Positions 52,871 to 61,622 of a stretch of 64,000 nt of DNA are shown in pieces. A program made the translations under genes and the position numbers. The DNA lies in NCBI RefSeq assembly GCF_002777255.1, contig NZ_CP017634.1, positions 3,422,903 through 3,486,902 of the forward strand. Reading direction: 5' to 3'. This DNA comes from Candidatus Formimonas warabiya. Lineage in GTDB: Bacteria > Bacillota > Dehalobacteriia > Dehalobacteriales > Dehalobacteriaceae. The notes beneath the pieces are model-generated. The model was not told the origin of the DNA. It made no database searches and saw only the letters and a program-made list of their open reading frames with translations. Within the stretch, counting starts at the first letter, position 1, and every line of letters starts with the position of its first letter.

Positions 52871-53504
52871 ACCTATGATGAATTATCAACTCTATTTGGC
52901 AACGGACCGGGGGCTGCTGGGTCAAAAGGATTTATGCACCAGCGTGGAGGAAGCGATCTATGGCGGGGTGACGGTGGTACAGCTCCGGGAGAAAGACGTT
53001 TCCACCAAGGATTTTTGGGAGATCGCCTGCCAGATCAAAAAGATCACCGAAAAATATCAGATTCCTTTAATTATCAATGACCGGCTGGATATTGCCTTAG
53101 CCGTCGATGCGGAGGGACTCCATATCGGCCAGGAGGATATGCCCATGGAAGTGGCCCGGAAGTTACTGGGGCCGCAGAAAATCATCGGTGTTTCCGCCGC
53201 TACGGTGGAAGAAGCGCTCACTGCCGAGAAGCAAGGGGCGGACTATTTAGGGGTTGGTGCGGTCTTTCCCACCGACACCAAAAAGGATGCCGGTCATGTG
53301 GGCTTAGAACAATTAAAACAGATTAAAGCACAGGTAAAAATTCCTGTCGTGGCCATCGGAGGCATCCATGTAGGCAATGCCTGGAGTGTCATGGAAACCG
53401 GCGTTGACGGCATCTGCGTCATCTCCGCCATCTTATGCCAAAAGGATGTGCGCAAAGCGGCCGATACGCTGCGCAAATCCTGCCTACGTCTAAGTACGCC
53501 CTAA
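52863..53504 (+). CDS. thiE: Thiamine phosphate synthase
   Basis: A 213-residue TIM-barrel enzyme joining HMP-PP and HET-P to thiamine phosphate. LYLATDRGLLG, VVQLREKDVSTKDF, LIINDRLDIALAVDAEGLHIGQEDMP, YLGVGAVFPTDTKKDA and VVAIGGI are all present. The start is TTG 52863 with AGGAGG eleven bases upstream, overlapping thiM by 8 bp; an ATG at 52875 is the alternative. Confidence 0.94.
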   Translation: MRKPMMNYQLYLATDRGLLGQKDLCTSVEEAIYGGVTVVQLREKDVSTKDFWEIACQIKKITEKYQIPLIINDRLDIALAVDAEGLHIGQEDMPMEVARKLLGPQKIIGVSAATVEEALTAEKQGADYLGVGAVFPTDTKKDAGHVGLEQLKQIKAQVKIPVVAIGGIHVGNAWSVMETGVDGICVISAILCQKDVRKAADTLRKSCLRLSTP

Positions 53505-53980
53505 GGTCGCTTTCCCAGAAGATCCGGTGCTTTTTTCTGCAAGCACTTCAGGCCTGTCTCTTGCCAATTCAACTGTTTGTAAAAGGCTAATGCCAGAAAA
53601 TTATGCACCTCTGCCAGAAGCTGTAGTCTTCTGGCATTTTTTTGGCATGCCCAAATTTCTATGGCATGAAGCAATTCTTTTCCAATACCCTGCCGGCGAT
53701 AATTTTCCTCGATCACCATATCTTCTACTAAAACGGATAAGCCCCCTTCCGCAGTGGAAACGAGCATTTGGCCGGTAATCATTCCTACCACTCGCTGGTC
53801 CATTTCCGCTACAAAAATACACCGGTTTTCCTGATCTTGCAGCATCATTTCCAGGCCCCGCCGCTGCTTTTCCTCATGATACATAAAATCCGTCTCCAGA
53901 GAAAAAAGAACCTTTAACAGCGCAACCACCGCCGGAATGTCGCCGTGCTGAGCGCTCCTGATTATCGCAGCCGTTCTCAT
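53501..53980 (-). CDS. GNAT family N-acetyltransferase
   Basis: A 159-residue acetyl-CoA-dependent acyltransferase. VVGMITGQMLVS, VEDMVIEENYRRQGIGKELLHAIEIWA (acetyl-CoA loop RRQGIG) and NFLALAFYKQLNWQETG define the fold. ATG 53980 has GGAG eight bases upstream; the frame extends to 54013 without support. It is convergent with thiE, overlapping its stop by 4 bp. Substrate unknown. Confidence 0.92.
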   Translation of the reverse strand: MRTAAIIRSAQHGDIPAVVALLKVLFSLETDFMYHEEKQRRGLEMMLQDQENRCIFVAEMDQRVVGMITGQMLVSTAEGGLSVLVEDMVIEENYRRQGIGKELLHAIEIWACQKNARRLQLLAEVHNFLALAFYKQLNWQETGLKCLQKKAPDLLGKRP

Positions 53981-54050
53981 CCGTAAATCTCCTTTCTTTC
54001 CTTGGCATCTCACCTTTTACCGCAAAAGTCTGTCATTTTTATAAAATCTA

Positions 54051-56162
54051 TTAGGAAATGAACTCACCTATTTGGGGGGAAATCTGTACATTTAGGTACC
54101 TTTGTTCCAATGCGCCGGGGGCCAATGCTTTACTGAAAAAAAATCCCTGCATTTTGTCACAGTGACGTTCCCGCAAAAAATAAAATTGTTCTTTCGTTTC
54201 CACCCCTTCGGCAACCACGGTCAGGTTCATCTTATGAGCCAAGGATACCACGGTTTCGGTGATCACTCTTTTTTCCACATTATCCGTAATATCCCGGATA
54301 AAAGACCGGTCAATCTTAAGGGTATGAATAGGCAGCAGCCTTAAATAGTTTAAAGAAGAATACCCGGTGCCAAAATCATCCAGGGAGATTTTAAACCCTT
54401 TCTCTTTTAACTGGTTTAGGGTTCTCACCGTCGCCTCCAAATCTTTTATGGCCGTGACTTCCGTGATTTCAAATTCCAGGCTGCCTGGAGGCAAAGCCGA
54501 TTCCCCCATCGTTTCCTGGAGCATGTCCAGAAAAGCGGCACTTTCGAATTGCTGGGCGGAAAGATTAACTGCCACCGGTAACAGGGTACAATCTCTTTTG
54601 CGCCATTCGTTTAACTGGCGGCACACATTTTTCAGCACCAACTGGTCGATTTTCACCACCAGCCCGGTCTCTTCAGCAATATCAATAAAAGAATAAGGAG
54701 CCAAAAGGCCTTTTACGGGATGGTTCCACCGGACCAGTGCTTCCATGCTGCTCATTCTGCCGGACACAGCGTCGATGATGGGCTGGTAATAAACAACCAT
54801 CTGTTCTTTTTCCAAAGCGTATCTTAATTCGTTTTCCATTTCGACTTTATGTAAAAATGCATCATCCATTTCCCAGCTGTAAAACTTGAAGGTATTTTTT
54901 CCGGACTTTTTTACCCGGTACATGGCGGTGTCCGCCTTTCTCAAGAGGGACTCTTCATCGGTACCGTCGTCGGGAAAAACAGTTATTCCCGCACTGGCCG
55001 TAATATAGAATTGCTTGCCTGCAAGGGTCCATCTCTGCTCAAATACCTGGAGAATTTTTTCCGCAATTGCCCCCGCCTCAGACCGGTTCCTAATATCCGG
55101 AAACAGAATCACAAACTCATCCCCGCCAAACCGAAAGAAAAGCAGGTGATCCGGCAAAACTTCCTTGATTTTTGCGGTAATTTGCCTGAGCAACTGGTCT
55201 CCGCACAGATGCCCCAGGGTATCGTTTACCGATTTAAAGTTGTCCAGATCCAAATACATCAAAGCAAATTTCCGGTTCCGGTCCCTGTTTCCGGCCAGTT
55301 CCCGGGTTAAAGTTTCCTGCAGGAATGCCCGATTCGGCATATTTGTAATGGTATCGTAAAAAGCCAGGTGATGGATTCTATTTTCAAAGTTTTTCCGCTC
55401 CGTAATATCCGTGTGGGATCCCGCCATGCGCACAGGCTTCCCTTCCCCATTAAACTTAGCTTTTCCCCGGGCCAGAATCCATTTATAGGTGCCGTCTCTG
55501 GTTTTCAATCTGTGCTCACATTGATAATAGGGCGTTTTGCCCGCTAAATGGTCGGTGAGATTTTGGATGGTGGGGCCGGCATCCTCCGGGTGAAGCAGGG
55601 TCCGCCAGACGTCAAAATGGTGCTCCACCTCATTGATGCCGTAGCCCAGCATATCTTTCCACCTGTCTGAATAATACATGGTATCCCCGGCAATGTCCCA
55701 ATCCCACAAACCGTCATTTGATCCTTCAATGGCCAGTTTATATCTTTCTTCACTGAGCCTGCGGAATTGATCGGTTTTATCCAGTTCCACCGATTTTGTG
55801 CGGAGCAGGTCTTCCGTTACCGCCAAATTTTTCTCTGTTTCTTTCAACTGCACACAAATTTGCCTTACCTTTTCCCCTGATTTCTGCAAAGCTTTCACAT
55901 ACATGTTGGTGAGGAGGTAGATCAGACAAGCGCTCACAGTGACATAGATCCACCCTTTATAGGTTTGCAGGGGAGTAATCAGGGCTCGGTCTTTGACAAA
56001 GGCCTCAATAAAATTGTCGGAGAAAAAGATCCAGACAACACCCAATAATAGATAACTAAAGGATATTTTGAAAGGAATTTTTCTGATGGCAGCGTTAGCA
56101 GACAAAAGCTCCCTGAGAATAGAAACTATATTCCCGTTCTGCTCATGCACATCCTTTTCCAT
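54051..56162 (-). CDS. Membrane PAS-GGDEF-EAL protein (c-di-GMP turnover)
   Basis: A 703-residue protein with two N-terminal membrane helices (residues ~25-45 and ~70-90), a coiled coil, and a PAS domain (EERYKLAIEGSNDGLWDWDIAGDTMYYSDRWKDMLGY). A GGDEF domain follows (FFRFGGDEFVILF, intact motif; no RxxD inhibitory site just upstream), and an EAL domain (VYYQPIIDAVSGRMSSMEALVRW, then KIDRSFI and LVVKIDQLV). It can in principle make and/or degrade c-di-GMP, the ligand of the five riboswitches. AAAGGAGA precedes ATG 56162. Confidence 0.95.
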   Translation of the reverse strand: MEKDVHEQNGNIVSILRELLSANAAIRKIPFKISFSYLLLGVVWIFFSDNFIEAFVKDRALITPLQTYKGWIYVTVSACLIYLLTNMYVKALQKSGEKVRQICVQLKETEKNLAVTEDLLRTKSVELDKTDQFRRLSEERYKLAIEGSNDGLWDWDIAGDTMYYSDRWKDMLGYGINEVEHHFDVWRTLLHPEDAGPTIQNLTDHLAGKTPYYQCEHRLKTRDGTYKWILARGKAKFNGEGKPVRMAGSHTDITERKNFENRIHHLAFYDTITNMPNRAFLQETLTRELAGNRDRNRKFALMYLDLDNFKSVNDTLGHLCGDQLLRQITAKIKEVLPDHLLFFRFGGDEFVILFPDIRNRSEAGAIAEKILQVFEQRWTLAGKQFYITASAGITVFPDDGTDEESLLRKADTAMYRVKKSGKNTFKFYSWEMDDAFLHKVEMENELRYALEKEQMVVYYQPIIDAVSGRMSSMEALVRWNHPVKGLLAPYSFIDIAEETGLVVKIDQLVLKNVCRQLNEWRKRDCTLLPVAVNLSAQQFESAAFLDMLQETMGESALPPGSLEFEITEVTAIKDLEATVRTLNQLKEKGFKISLDDFGTGYSSLNYLRLLPIHTLKIDRSFIRDITDNVEKRVITETVVSLAHKMNLTVVAEGVETKEQFYFLRERHCDKMQGFFFSKALAPGALEQRYLNVQISPQIGEFIS

Positions 56163-56416
56163 CACACGCTCTCCTTTCTTGCTCTGCCCTATCGCCTGAA
56201 TATGCCCGCATCTATAGTCCATAATTCCTTAAATTCTACTTCAGAGGTGGAATAACCTGCCTCGCTTTGACAAAATTTGCACTTTTTTCTGAATAATAGC
56301 AAATTCTTAATTGTTTATAGAAATGATTTTAATCGAATTCTAATCTTCAGCTAATACCGTTCTAAATCTAGTGGCCTATGCTTTATCCATAATAGAATTT
56401 AAACGGAGGAATGAAC

Positions 56417-56878
56417 ATGGAAATCACCTTAGAACAAATTGATCTATTAAGGAAAAGAGCAAATGTGAGCTACAAAGAGGCGAAAGAAGCCCTGGAAAAA
56501 TGCGGAGGGAACATTGTGGAAGCTTTAGCCTTTCTGGAGGAAGAAAATAAGATTAAGCCGGAAAAAGAGTGCTCCGGCCCTTCATCTTGTTGGCAAAAGA
56601 CAAAAAACATCATTAGAAAATTAAACCGGATCGGTCTTGTGATTTCTCACGAAGAGCGGACGATCTTAAATATTCCTTCCACCATTGCCGTGGTGCTGGT
56701 TGTGTTCGCCCTGCCCCTTTCCGTAGCCCTGCTGATCCTGGCCCTGTTTACAGGTTGTAAAATCAGGTTTCATAACAGTAACGGCGAGGAATACGGCATC
56801 AACAAAAACATTGAGGATATCTCCAATAAGGTGACCAAAATCACCAATAAAGTGGCGGAAGAGATCAAAAATTCTTAA
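56417..56878 (+). CDS. DUF4342 domain protein with N-terminal UBA-like domain
   Basis: A 153-residue protein. An N-terminal UBA/TS-N-like three-helix region (LEQIDLLRKRANVSYKEAKEALEKCGGNIVEALAFLEEE) precedes a hydrophobic DUF4342 core (LNIPSTIAVVLVVFALPLSVALLILALF) and an amphipathic tail. GGAGG lies seven bases before ATG 56417. It precedes a two-component system on the same strand; its role is unknown. Confidence 0.88.
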   Translation: MEITLEQIDLLRKRANVSYKEAKEALEKCGGNIVEALAFLEEENKIKPEKECSGPSSCWQKTKNIIRKLNRIGLVISHEERTILNIPSTIAVVLVVFALPLSVALLILALFTGCKIRFHNSNGEEYGINKNIEDISNKVTKITNKVAEEIKNS

Positions 56879-57005
56879 AAATTTGATATCCGGGAAAACG
56901 ACACGGCCTGCGGGTATTTTTTCCTGCAGGCTTATTTTTTCTTGTATTTCATCGACAATTTCATTAAATTATATAATATATAAGGAAGGTGCGCAGGAGG
57001 GGTCC

Positions 57006-57695
57006 ATGATGTCAGGGAAAAGAATTCTCATCATTGAGGATGAAGTGAAAATCGCCCGGTTTCTCCAGTTGGAGCTGGAACATGAGGGATATACCGTGGA
57101 TCAGGAACAGGACGGCCGGTTAGGTTTGGAAAAAGCCCAGCAGGGTAATGCCGATTTGGTGATCCTGGACGTGATGCTTCCTTCCCTAAACGGCATGGAA
57201 GTATTAAGACGTTTGAGACAAGTCTCCGAAATCCCGGTGATTATGCTTACGGCCAAAGATGATATCATGGACAAGGTGATGGGCCTGGATTTCGGCGCCG
57301 ACGATTATTTGACCAAACCCTTTGCCATTGAAGAATTACTCGCCCGGATCCGGGTTGCTTTCAAACATAAAAGGGTGGCCCATGGGAAGGGACAGATCAT
57401 TCAGGTTGGCCCCCTCAAAATTGATACGCAAAAGTATACGGTCACCTTTGATCAGGAAACCATCGATTTGACAAAAACGGAATTTGATTTACTGAAATAT
57501 CTGATGCTGAACAATGAAATCGTATTAACCAGAGACACCATTTTGGAAAAAGTATGGGGCTATGACTATTCCGGGGACACTAACATTGTCGATGTCTATA
57601 TCCGCTATCTCAGAAGCAAAATTGACGACCGCTATCGCCAGAAATTTATTCATACCGTACGAGGGGTGGGATACCAGCTGAAATATGAAGAATAA
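57006..57695 (+). CDS. OmpR-family response regulator
   Basis: A 229-residue DNA-binding regulator. The receiver domain (ILIIEDEVKIARFLQLELE, LVILDVMLPSLNGMEV, MLTAKDD, FGADDYLTKPFAIEEL) is complete, and a winged-helix domain follows (KTEFDLLKYLMLNNEIVLTRDTILEKVWGYDYSGDTNIVDVYIRYLRSKID). AGGAGG lies before two possible ATG codons (57006, 57009). It overlaps its kinase gene by 11 bp. Direct repeats at 58880-58917 are candidate binding sites. Confidence 0.95.
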   Translation: MMSGKRILIIEDEVKIARFLQLELEHEGYTVDQEQDGRLGLEKAQQGNADLVILDVMLPSLNGMEVLRRLRQVSEIPVIMLTAKDDIMDKVMGLDFGADDYLTKPFAIEELLARIRVAFKHKRVAHGKGQIIQVGPLKIDTQKYTVTFDQETIDLTKTEFDLLKYLMLNNEIVLTRDTILEKVWGYDYSGDTNIVDVYIRYLRSKIDDRYRQKFIHTVRGVGYQLKYEE

Positions 57696-58863
57696 ACTGA
57701 TCTTGATCTTCACCACCTTGTTTAAGGTGATGAGAGCCTTCTTCGTGATCGCTGCCCTGATCGTTCGGTTTACCTTTCGCTTGCTGCATAGTATTCTCGA
57801 CGGCATCACGGAAAAAATCCGTTTTTCCATCACCTTCAAAATCACCTTCACTTATGTCTGGTTATTTCTTTTGATTTTTTCCTTTATGAGCGCCGGTATT
57901 ATGGGCAGTTTTAATTATTTTATCCAAGACCACCCGCCTGAAAATTACACCCATCTCTTAGGGGCGATCCTGAGCTTTTTTAACCTGATCGGATTGATCG
58001 CCATTATTCTCATAGGCGCCAGAGCGAGCAGAAAACTCCTGGCCCCCGTTAAAACAATGACGAAAACCGTGCAGGAAATCTCCTTTCATGCCCTGGATAA
58101 GCGGCTGAATGTGAAAGGTTCCAAAGATGAGTTAAAAGACTTGGCCAAAACATTTAACGAGATGCTGGATCGCATCCAAAAGTCGGTGGAACAGCAAAAC
58201 CAGTTCGTCTCCGATGCCTCTCATGAATTGAGGACCCCCATTGCTGTCGTCCAGGGATACGCAGATCTCTTGGTGCGCTGGGGCAAGGACGACCCGAAAG
58301 TGCTGGAAGAATCCATTTCTGCCATTAAGAGCGAAGCGGAAAGCATGAATGCTCTGGTGGAAAAATTGTTGTTTCTCGCCCGGGGTGATAAGAATTCCCA
58401 AAAGGTGGAGAAACAGAGTTTTCCCCTTTGCGAAGTGGTCCAGGAAATTTTGAAAGAAACCCGGCTCATCGATCCCCATCATCAAATATTAAACGAGCGG
58501 AATGAAGAATTTATGGTCTTAGCCGATCGGAAGCTGATCAAAGAAGCGATCAGAATCTTTATGGACAATAGCATCAAATTTACTCCGGTCGGGGGCACCA
58601 TTAAACTCAATCTCTATCAAAAAGCGAAAAAAGCCGTGATCAGCATTGAAGACTCCGGTATCGGCATTTCTAAGGAAGACCTTCCTTATATTTTCAACCG
58701 GTTTTACCGGGCAGATAAATCAAGAACTAAGTCCAGCGGCGGCACAGGGTTAGGTTTGGCTATTGCCAAATGGATCATCGACAATCACCAGGGTAAAATT
58801 GATGTGTGGAGTGAATTGAACGCCGGAACAGTGGTACGGATTGAATTGCCCCTGCAAAGATGA
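57685..58863 (+). CDS. Sensor histidine kinase
   Basis: A 392-residue membrane kinase: two transmembrane helices (about 50-75 and 90-115), HAMP linker (LAPVKTMTKTVQEISFHALDKRLNVKGSKDELKDLAKTFNEM), H-box VSDASHELRTPIAVVQGYADLLV, N-box MDNSIKFTP and G boxes SGIGISKEDLP and SSGGTGLGLAIAKWII. The extracellular loop between the helices is short, so it may sense the membrane or a partner. It is the partner of the OmpR-type regulator. Confidence 0.95.
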   Translation: MKNKLILIFTTLFKVMRAFFVIAALIVRFTFRLLHSILDGITEKIRFSITFKITFTYVWLFLLIFSFMSAGIMGSFNYFIQDHPPENYTHLLGAILSFFNLIGLIAIILIGARASRKLLAPVKTMTKTVQEISFHALDKRLNVKGSKDELKDLAKTFNEMLDRIQKSVEQQNQFVSDASHELRTPIAVVQGYADLLVRWGKDDPKVLEESISAIKSEAESMNALVEKLLFLARGDKNSQKVEKQSFPLCEVVQEILKETRLIDPHHQILNERNEEFMVLADRKLIKEAIRIFMDNSIKFTPVGGTIKLNLYQKAKKAVISIEDSGIGISKEDLPYIFNRFYRADKSRTKSSGGTGLGLAIAKWIIDNHQGKIDVWSELNAGTVVRIELPLQR

Positions 58864-58879
58864 AAAAGGCGGTGGTTTT

Positions 58880-58930
58880 GTTAATTTCTTGTTAAGTTTA
58901 TGTTAATTTTAGGTTAATTTTTGGTATAAT
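58880..58930 (+). promoter_or_regulatory. Four 11-bp spaced GTTAA repeats overlapping a promoter
   Basis: GTTAA occurs at 58880, 58891, 58902 and 58913, each 11 bp apart, with TT following in most. A -10 (TATAAT at 58925-58930) comes 8 bp after the last repeat. Helical-period direct repeats placed where the -35 would be are typical of OmpR/PhoP-family activator sites. The genes for such a regulator are just upstream. The target gene is the EamA transporter. Confidence 0.65.
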
Positions 58931-58965
58931 GGATTTGTGGTGAATCTGATCCAAGGAGCATGACC

Positions 58966-59838
58966 ATGACCTTAAGCTGGTTCCCTTTGGTTTTAGTTTA
59001 TATTGTCACAAATACAATATCAAAAATCATTCAGAAGCAGGCGGTAAAAGATGACGCGGTAGATCCGACAGCTTTTAGTGCCTGTTTTCTTTTCACCGTA
59101 GGTATCATGACGCTCCCCTTTCTTTTCGTGGAAAAGATCGTGCTGACTTGGGACCTCAAAGTATGGCTGGCCGTTCTTTTATCCAGCATTTTTTACACGG
59201 CCTGCATGGCATTATTTTATCATGCCATGAAACAGATCGAGGTCAGCCAGGTCGAAGCCGTGGCCACCACCCGGTCTATTTGGGTGATGGTGATTGGAGT
59301 GGTTTTTTTCCATGAAACCCTTGGCTTCAGCAAATTCGTCGGTGTGATGCTGATCTTTTTAGGATTGGCGGCAACCTATTGGGACCAGGGGAAATTCACC
59401 AATTTTGCCCGGCCCCATTTTTACACGTTGGGTTATGCCCTGATGATCAGCAGTGCTTACGCTTTGGATAAGTACGCCTTAAATTATTTTTCCGTTTGCC
59501 TTTACCAGGTGATCATTTATATCTTTCCTTCCCTGATCACGGCTATTTTTATGCCCGGAACTTTGGGGAAAATGAAAGCTTTCCTGAAACCTCAAAAAAC
59601 CACCTACTTCATCCTTTTATGCTGTTTTTTCCAGATGATTTCCACGCTGGCTCTTTACCGGGCCTACCAGGTGGGCGGAGAGTTGTCTGTGGTCGGGCCG
59701 CTATCTCAAATAACCACGGTCCTAACGATCATGACAGGCATTCTCTTATTAAAAGAAAGATGGAATTTGAAAAACAAGATTGCCGGAGTAATTCTGGCTT
59801 TTTTAGGCGTCCTTTTTATCAAAGTAATCCGTTTTTAA
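58966..59838 (+). CDS. EamA/DMT family transporter
   Basis: A 290-residue ten-helix drug/metabolite superfamily transporter with two EamA halves; the second half ends LGVLFIKVIRF. AAGGAG gives seven-base spacing to ATG 58966 (an ATG at 58960 is too close). Probable control by the adjacent two-component system is inferred from the repeats in its promoter. Substrate unknown. Confidence 0.9.
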   Translation: MTLSWFPLVLVYIVTNTISKIIQKQAVKDDAVDPTAFSACFLFTVGIMTLPFLFVEKIVLTWDLKVWLAVLLSSIFYTACMALFYHAMKQIEVSQVEAVATTRSIWVMVIGVVFFHETLGFSKFVGVMLIFLGLAATYWDQGKFTNFARPHFYTLGYALMISSAYALDKYALNYFSVCLYQVIIYIFPSLITAIFMPGTLGKMKAFLKPQKTTYFILLCCFFQMISTLALYRAYQVGGELSVVGPLSQITTVLTIMTGILLLKERWNLKNKIAGVILAFLGVLFIKVIRF

Positions 59839-59866
59839 CCGGATCGCCAAATCTCCGGCAAAAAAA

Positions 59867-59898
59867 AAGCCTTTTCGAGGCTAACTCGAAAGGGCTTA
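59867..59898. terminator. Bidirectional terminator
   Basis: AAGCCTTTTCGAG / CTCGAAAGGGCTT stem with a 6-base loop, flanked by A/T runs, between the convergent EamA and HesB-like genes. Confidence 0.85.
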
Positions 59899-59923
59899 TT
59901 TTCCTAGAAGCCGGAAAATCACC

Positions 59924-60217
59924 TTAACAACATCCGTCGGCATGGGGGCCATCCTTTCCCGGTTCCACATAGAAGCCGGTACCAAGCCAACTGCGGCGGA
60001 AGCCAATATTTACAAAGGGAAGAAAGTTTTCCAGATTTTTATCCACAACAAATTTGATTCCTGCTTTTTCAATCACCATATCGTTCGTCTTAGGCTCATC
60101 CAGAGCCATGCCCAATCGCGGTCCGCCTCAGCCTGCCCCGGAAGAATAAATCCGGATCGTTTTCCCCAGATACGGAACCAATTCTTTTTGGGCCGAATCA
60201 GACAGAGTAATTTCCAT
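59924..60217 (-). CDS. HesB/IscA-like selenoprotein (in-frame TGA read as selenocysteine)
   Basis: A 97-residue HesB-like protein whose frame is interrupted by a single TGA at 60130-60128 (codon 30). Translated through it, the context is GAG-U-GGPRLGMALDEPK, the position where non-seleno homologues have Cys (G-C-GGP). The remainder (KAGIKFVVDKNLENFLPFVNIGF..WLGTGFYVEP) and the CC terminus are family-like. GAGGAGGTG precedes ATG 60217. Just after the TGA, GGCTC-TGGAT-GAGCC forms a stem-loop at about the distance expected of a bacterial SECIS. HesB-like selenoproteins of this type are known. A frameshift or pseudogene is less likely, as both halves are conserved and in one frame. Confidence 0.85.
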
Positions 60218-60415
60218 GCCAATGCACCTCCTCTTATTATATACCTATACCCCCTACTGGTATAAATATATCATACTATCATTCCTTTTACAAGGAAAAA
60301 TATTGATAAAGTTTGCCTTATGTATCGTTACACCGCAGAGCAAAAATGTCCGAAAGCTTTCCTTGCAAAAAATGCTTCCCCGTTTTTCGGAAAAGCATTT
60401 TCTTCCTTAATCTGA

Positions 60416-61513
60416 TTATTTTATTTTCTCCCCAATCACCTTCCAGAAGGATGGGGTCTCAAATCCCAGTCTCCAAATGCAAATTCCGTGCAGCTTGTAT
60501 TTATCGACCAGATCAATTTTTTCTTTAATGGTCTGACTGCTCTCGAACCATACCTCCCGGTTCCCTCCCGTATCCGGGTCCCGATAAACATAATAGGGTT
60601 CATGAAATTCTTCACTCCATTTGACATCGATGCCCTTTTGACTTGCTTCCCGTAATATTTCTTTCGTTGGCCTGGAATAGCCGCCTCCTTTGGCAACCGG
60701 CCAATCGTATCCGTAGGTGGCCACTCCCACGCAGATCTGCTCCCGCTTGAAGCCCTGGTCCATGGTGGTGCGGATATTCGTATCCGCCCACTTTAAGGGA
60801 GAAACAGGGCCGGGAGGGCTGGAAGCCTGGTGCCTGTCATAGAGCATCAGGGTTACCACATCCACCAGAGGAGCCAGGGCGGTATAGTCATATATGCCGG
60901 AAACGTCTGTAGATACCTCAAAATGAGGGATTACCGACATATTTAATGTTTTACCCATCGGTTTCATTTTCTCGCGCAAAATGCTCATAAACTTGGTGAG
61001 GAGATCTTTGTCATGAACATAATTTTTTGTTCCCTTGGGAATGAATTCAAAATCAATGTTGTACCCGTCAAAATCGTGGGTCTTCAGTAATTGGACCAGG
61101 TTGATAATCGTTTTATCCCGTATTTCCGGCGTTGTTAGTACGATATCGTTGCTGTTTGCCACATTGACCAAGGGTATGACTTTTAACCCTTTCTTCTTGG
61201 CAAATTCCAGAGCAGTCTTATCGGTCATATCTTTGATGGAACCATCCGCTTTTACTGTCAGCCACAAGGGGGAAAACATGTCTATGTGCTTGTAATAACG
61301 CTGCAGGGAGGCAAAAGAACCTTCACTCCCCGGCTCCACATAAAAGGCAGTTACGTGGGGTTTATAAGTGTTGCGGGCCTGCTGCGCATTTTTGGGGGTT
61401 GTATCAGGGTTGGCAAGAGGTTTCTTTTGAGCCTTCGCACAGCCAAAGGCTATGATCAATCCGGTCATTAAAAGAGCTACAATGAATATTTTGGCACCAT
61501 TTTTCATCCGCAT
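60416..61513 (-). CDS. Glycoside hydrolase family 18-like lipoprotein/secreted protein
   Basis: A 365-residue exported protein: N-terminal hydrophobic segment with a lipobox-like LIIAFGC, then a GH18 catalytic domain. The DxxDxDxE motif is DGYNIDFEF near residue 160, with MSVIPHF and LMLYDRHQ strands and C-terminal GICIWRLGFETPSFW. It resembles sporulation YaaH/YdhD-type spore-cortex or peptidoglycan-acting GH18 proteins, without LysM repeats. GGAGG lies seven bases before ATG 61513. Confidence 0.88.
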   Translation of the reverse strand: MRMKNGAKIFIVALLMTGLIIAFGCAKAQKKPLANPDTTPKNAQQARNTYKPHVTAFYVEPGSEGSFASLQRYYKHIDMFSPLWLTVKADGSIKDMTDKTALEFAKKKGLKVIPLVNVANSNDIVLTTPEIRDKTIINLVQLLKTHDFDGYNIDFEFIPKGTKNYVHDKDLLTKFMSILREKMKPMGKTLNMSVIPHFEVSTDVSGIYDYTALAPLVDVVTLMLYDRHQASSPPGPVSPLKWADTNIRTTMDQGFKREQICVGVATYGYDWPVAKGGGYSRPTKEILREASQKGIDVKWSEEFHEPYYVYRDPDTGGNREVWFESSQTIKEKIDLVDKYKLHGICIWRLGFETPSFWKVIGEKIK

Positions 61514-61622
61514 CACACATCCTCCTATACCTTTTTCACATTTATTTTCTCCTCCCGCTCCGTCTTTATCCCTGTTTTTTAGCCGAAAGGAGTTCCCTGA
61601 AAAAGGCAAGAAGGACAGTTTT

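Noticed and set aside
59924..60217. HesB-like pseudogene with a nonsense mutation
   Set aside because: The stop is TGA at the exact conserved Cys position, both halves are in frame and conserved, and a SECIS-like hairpin follows.
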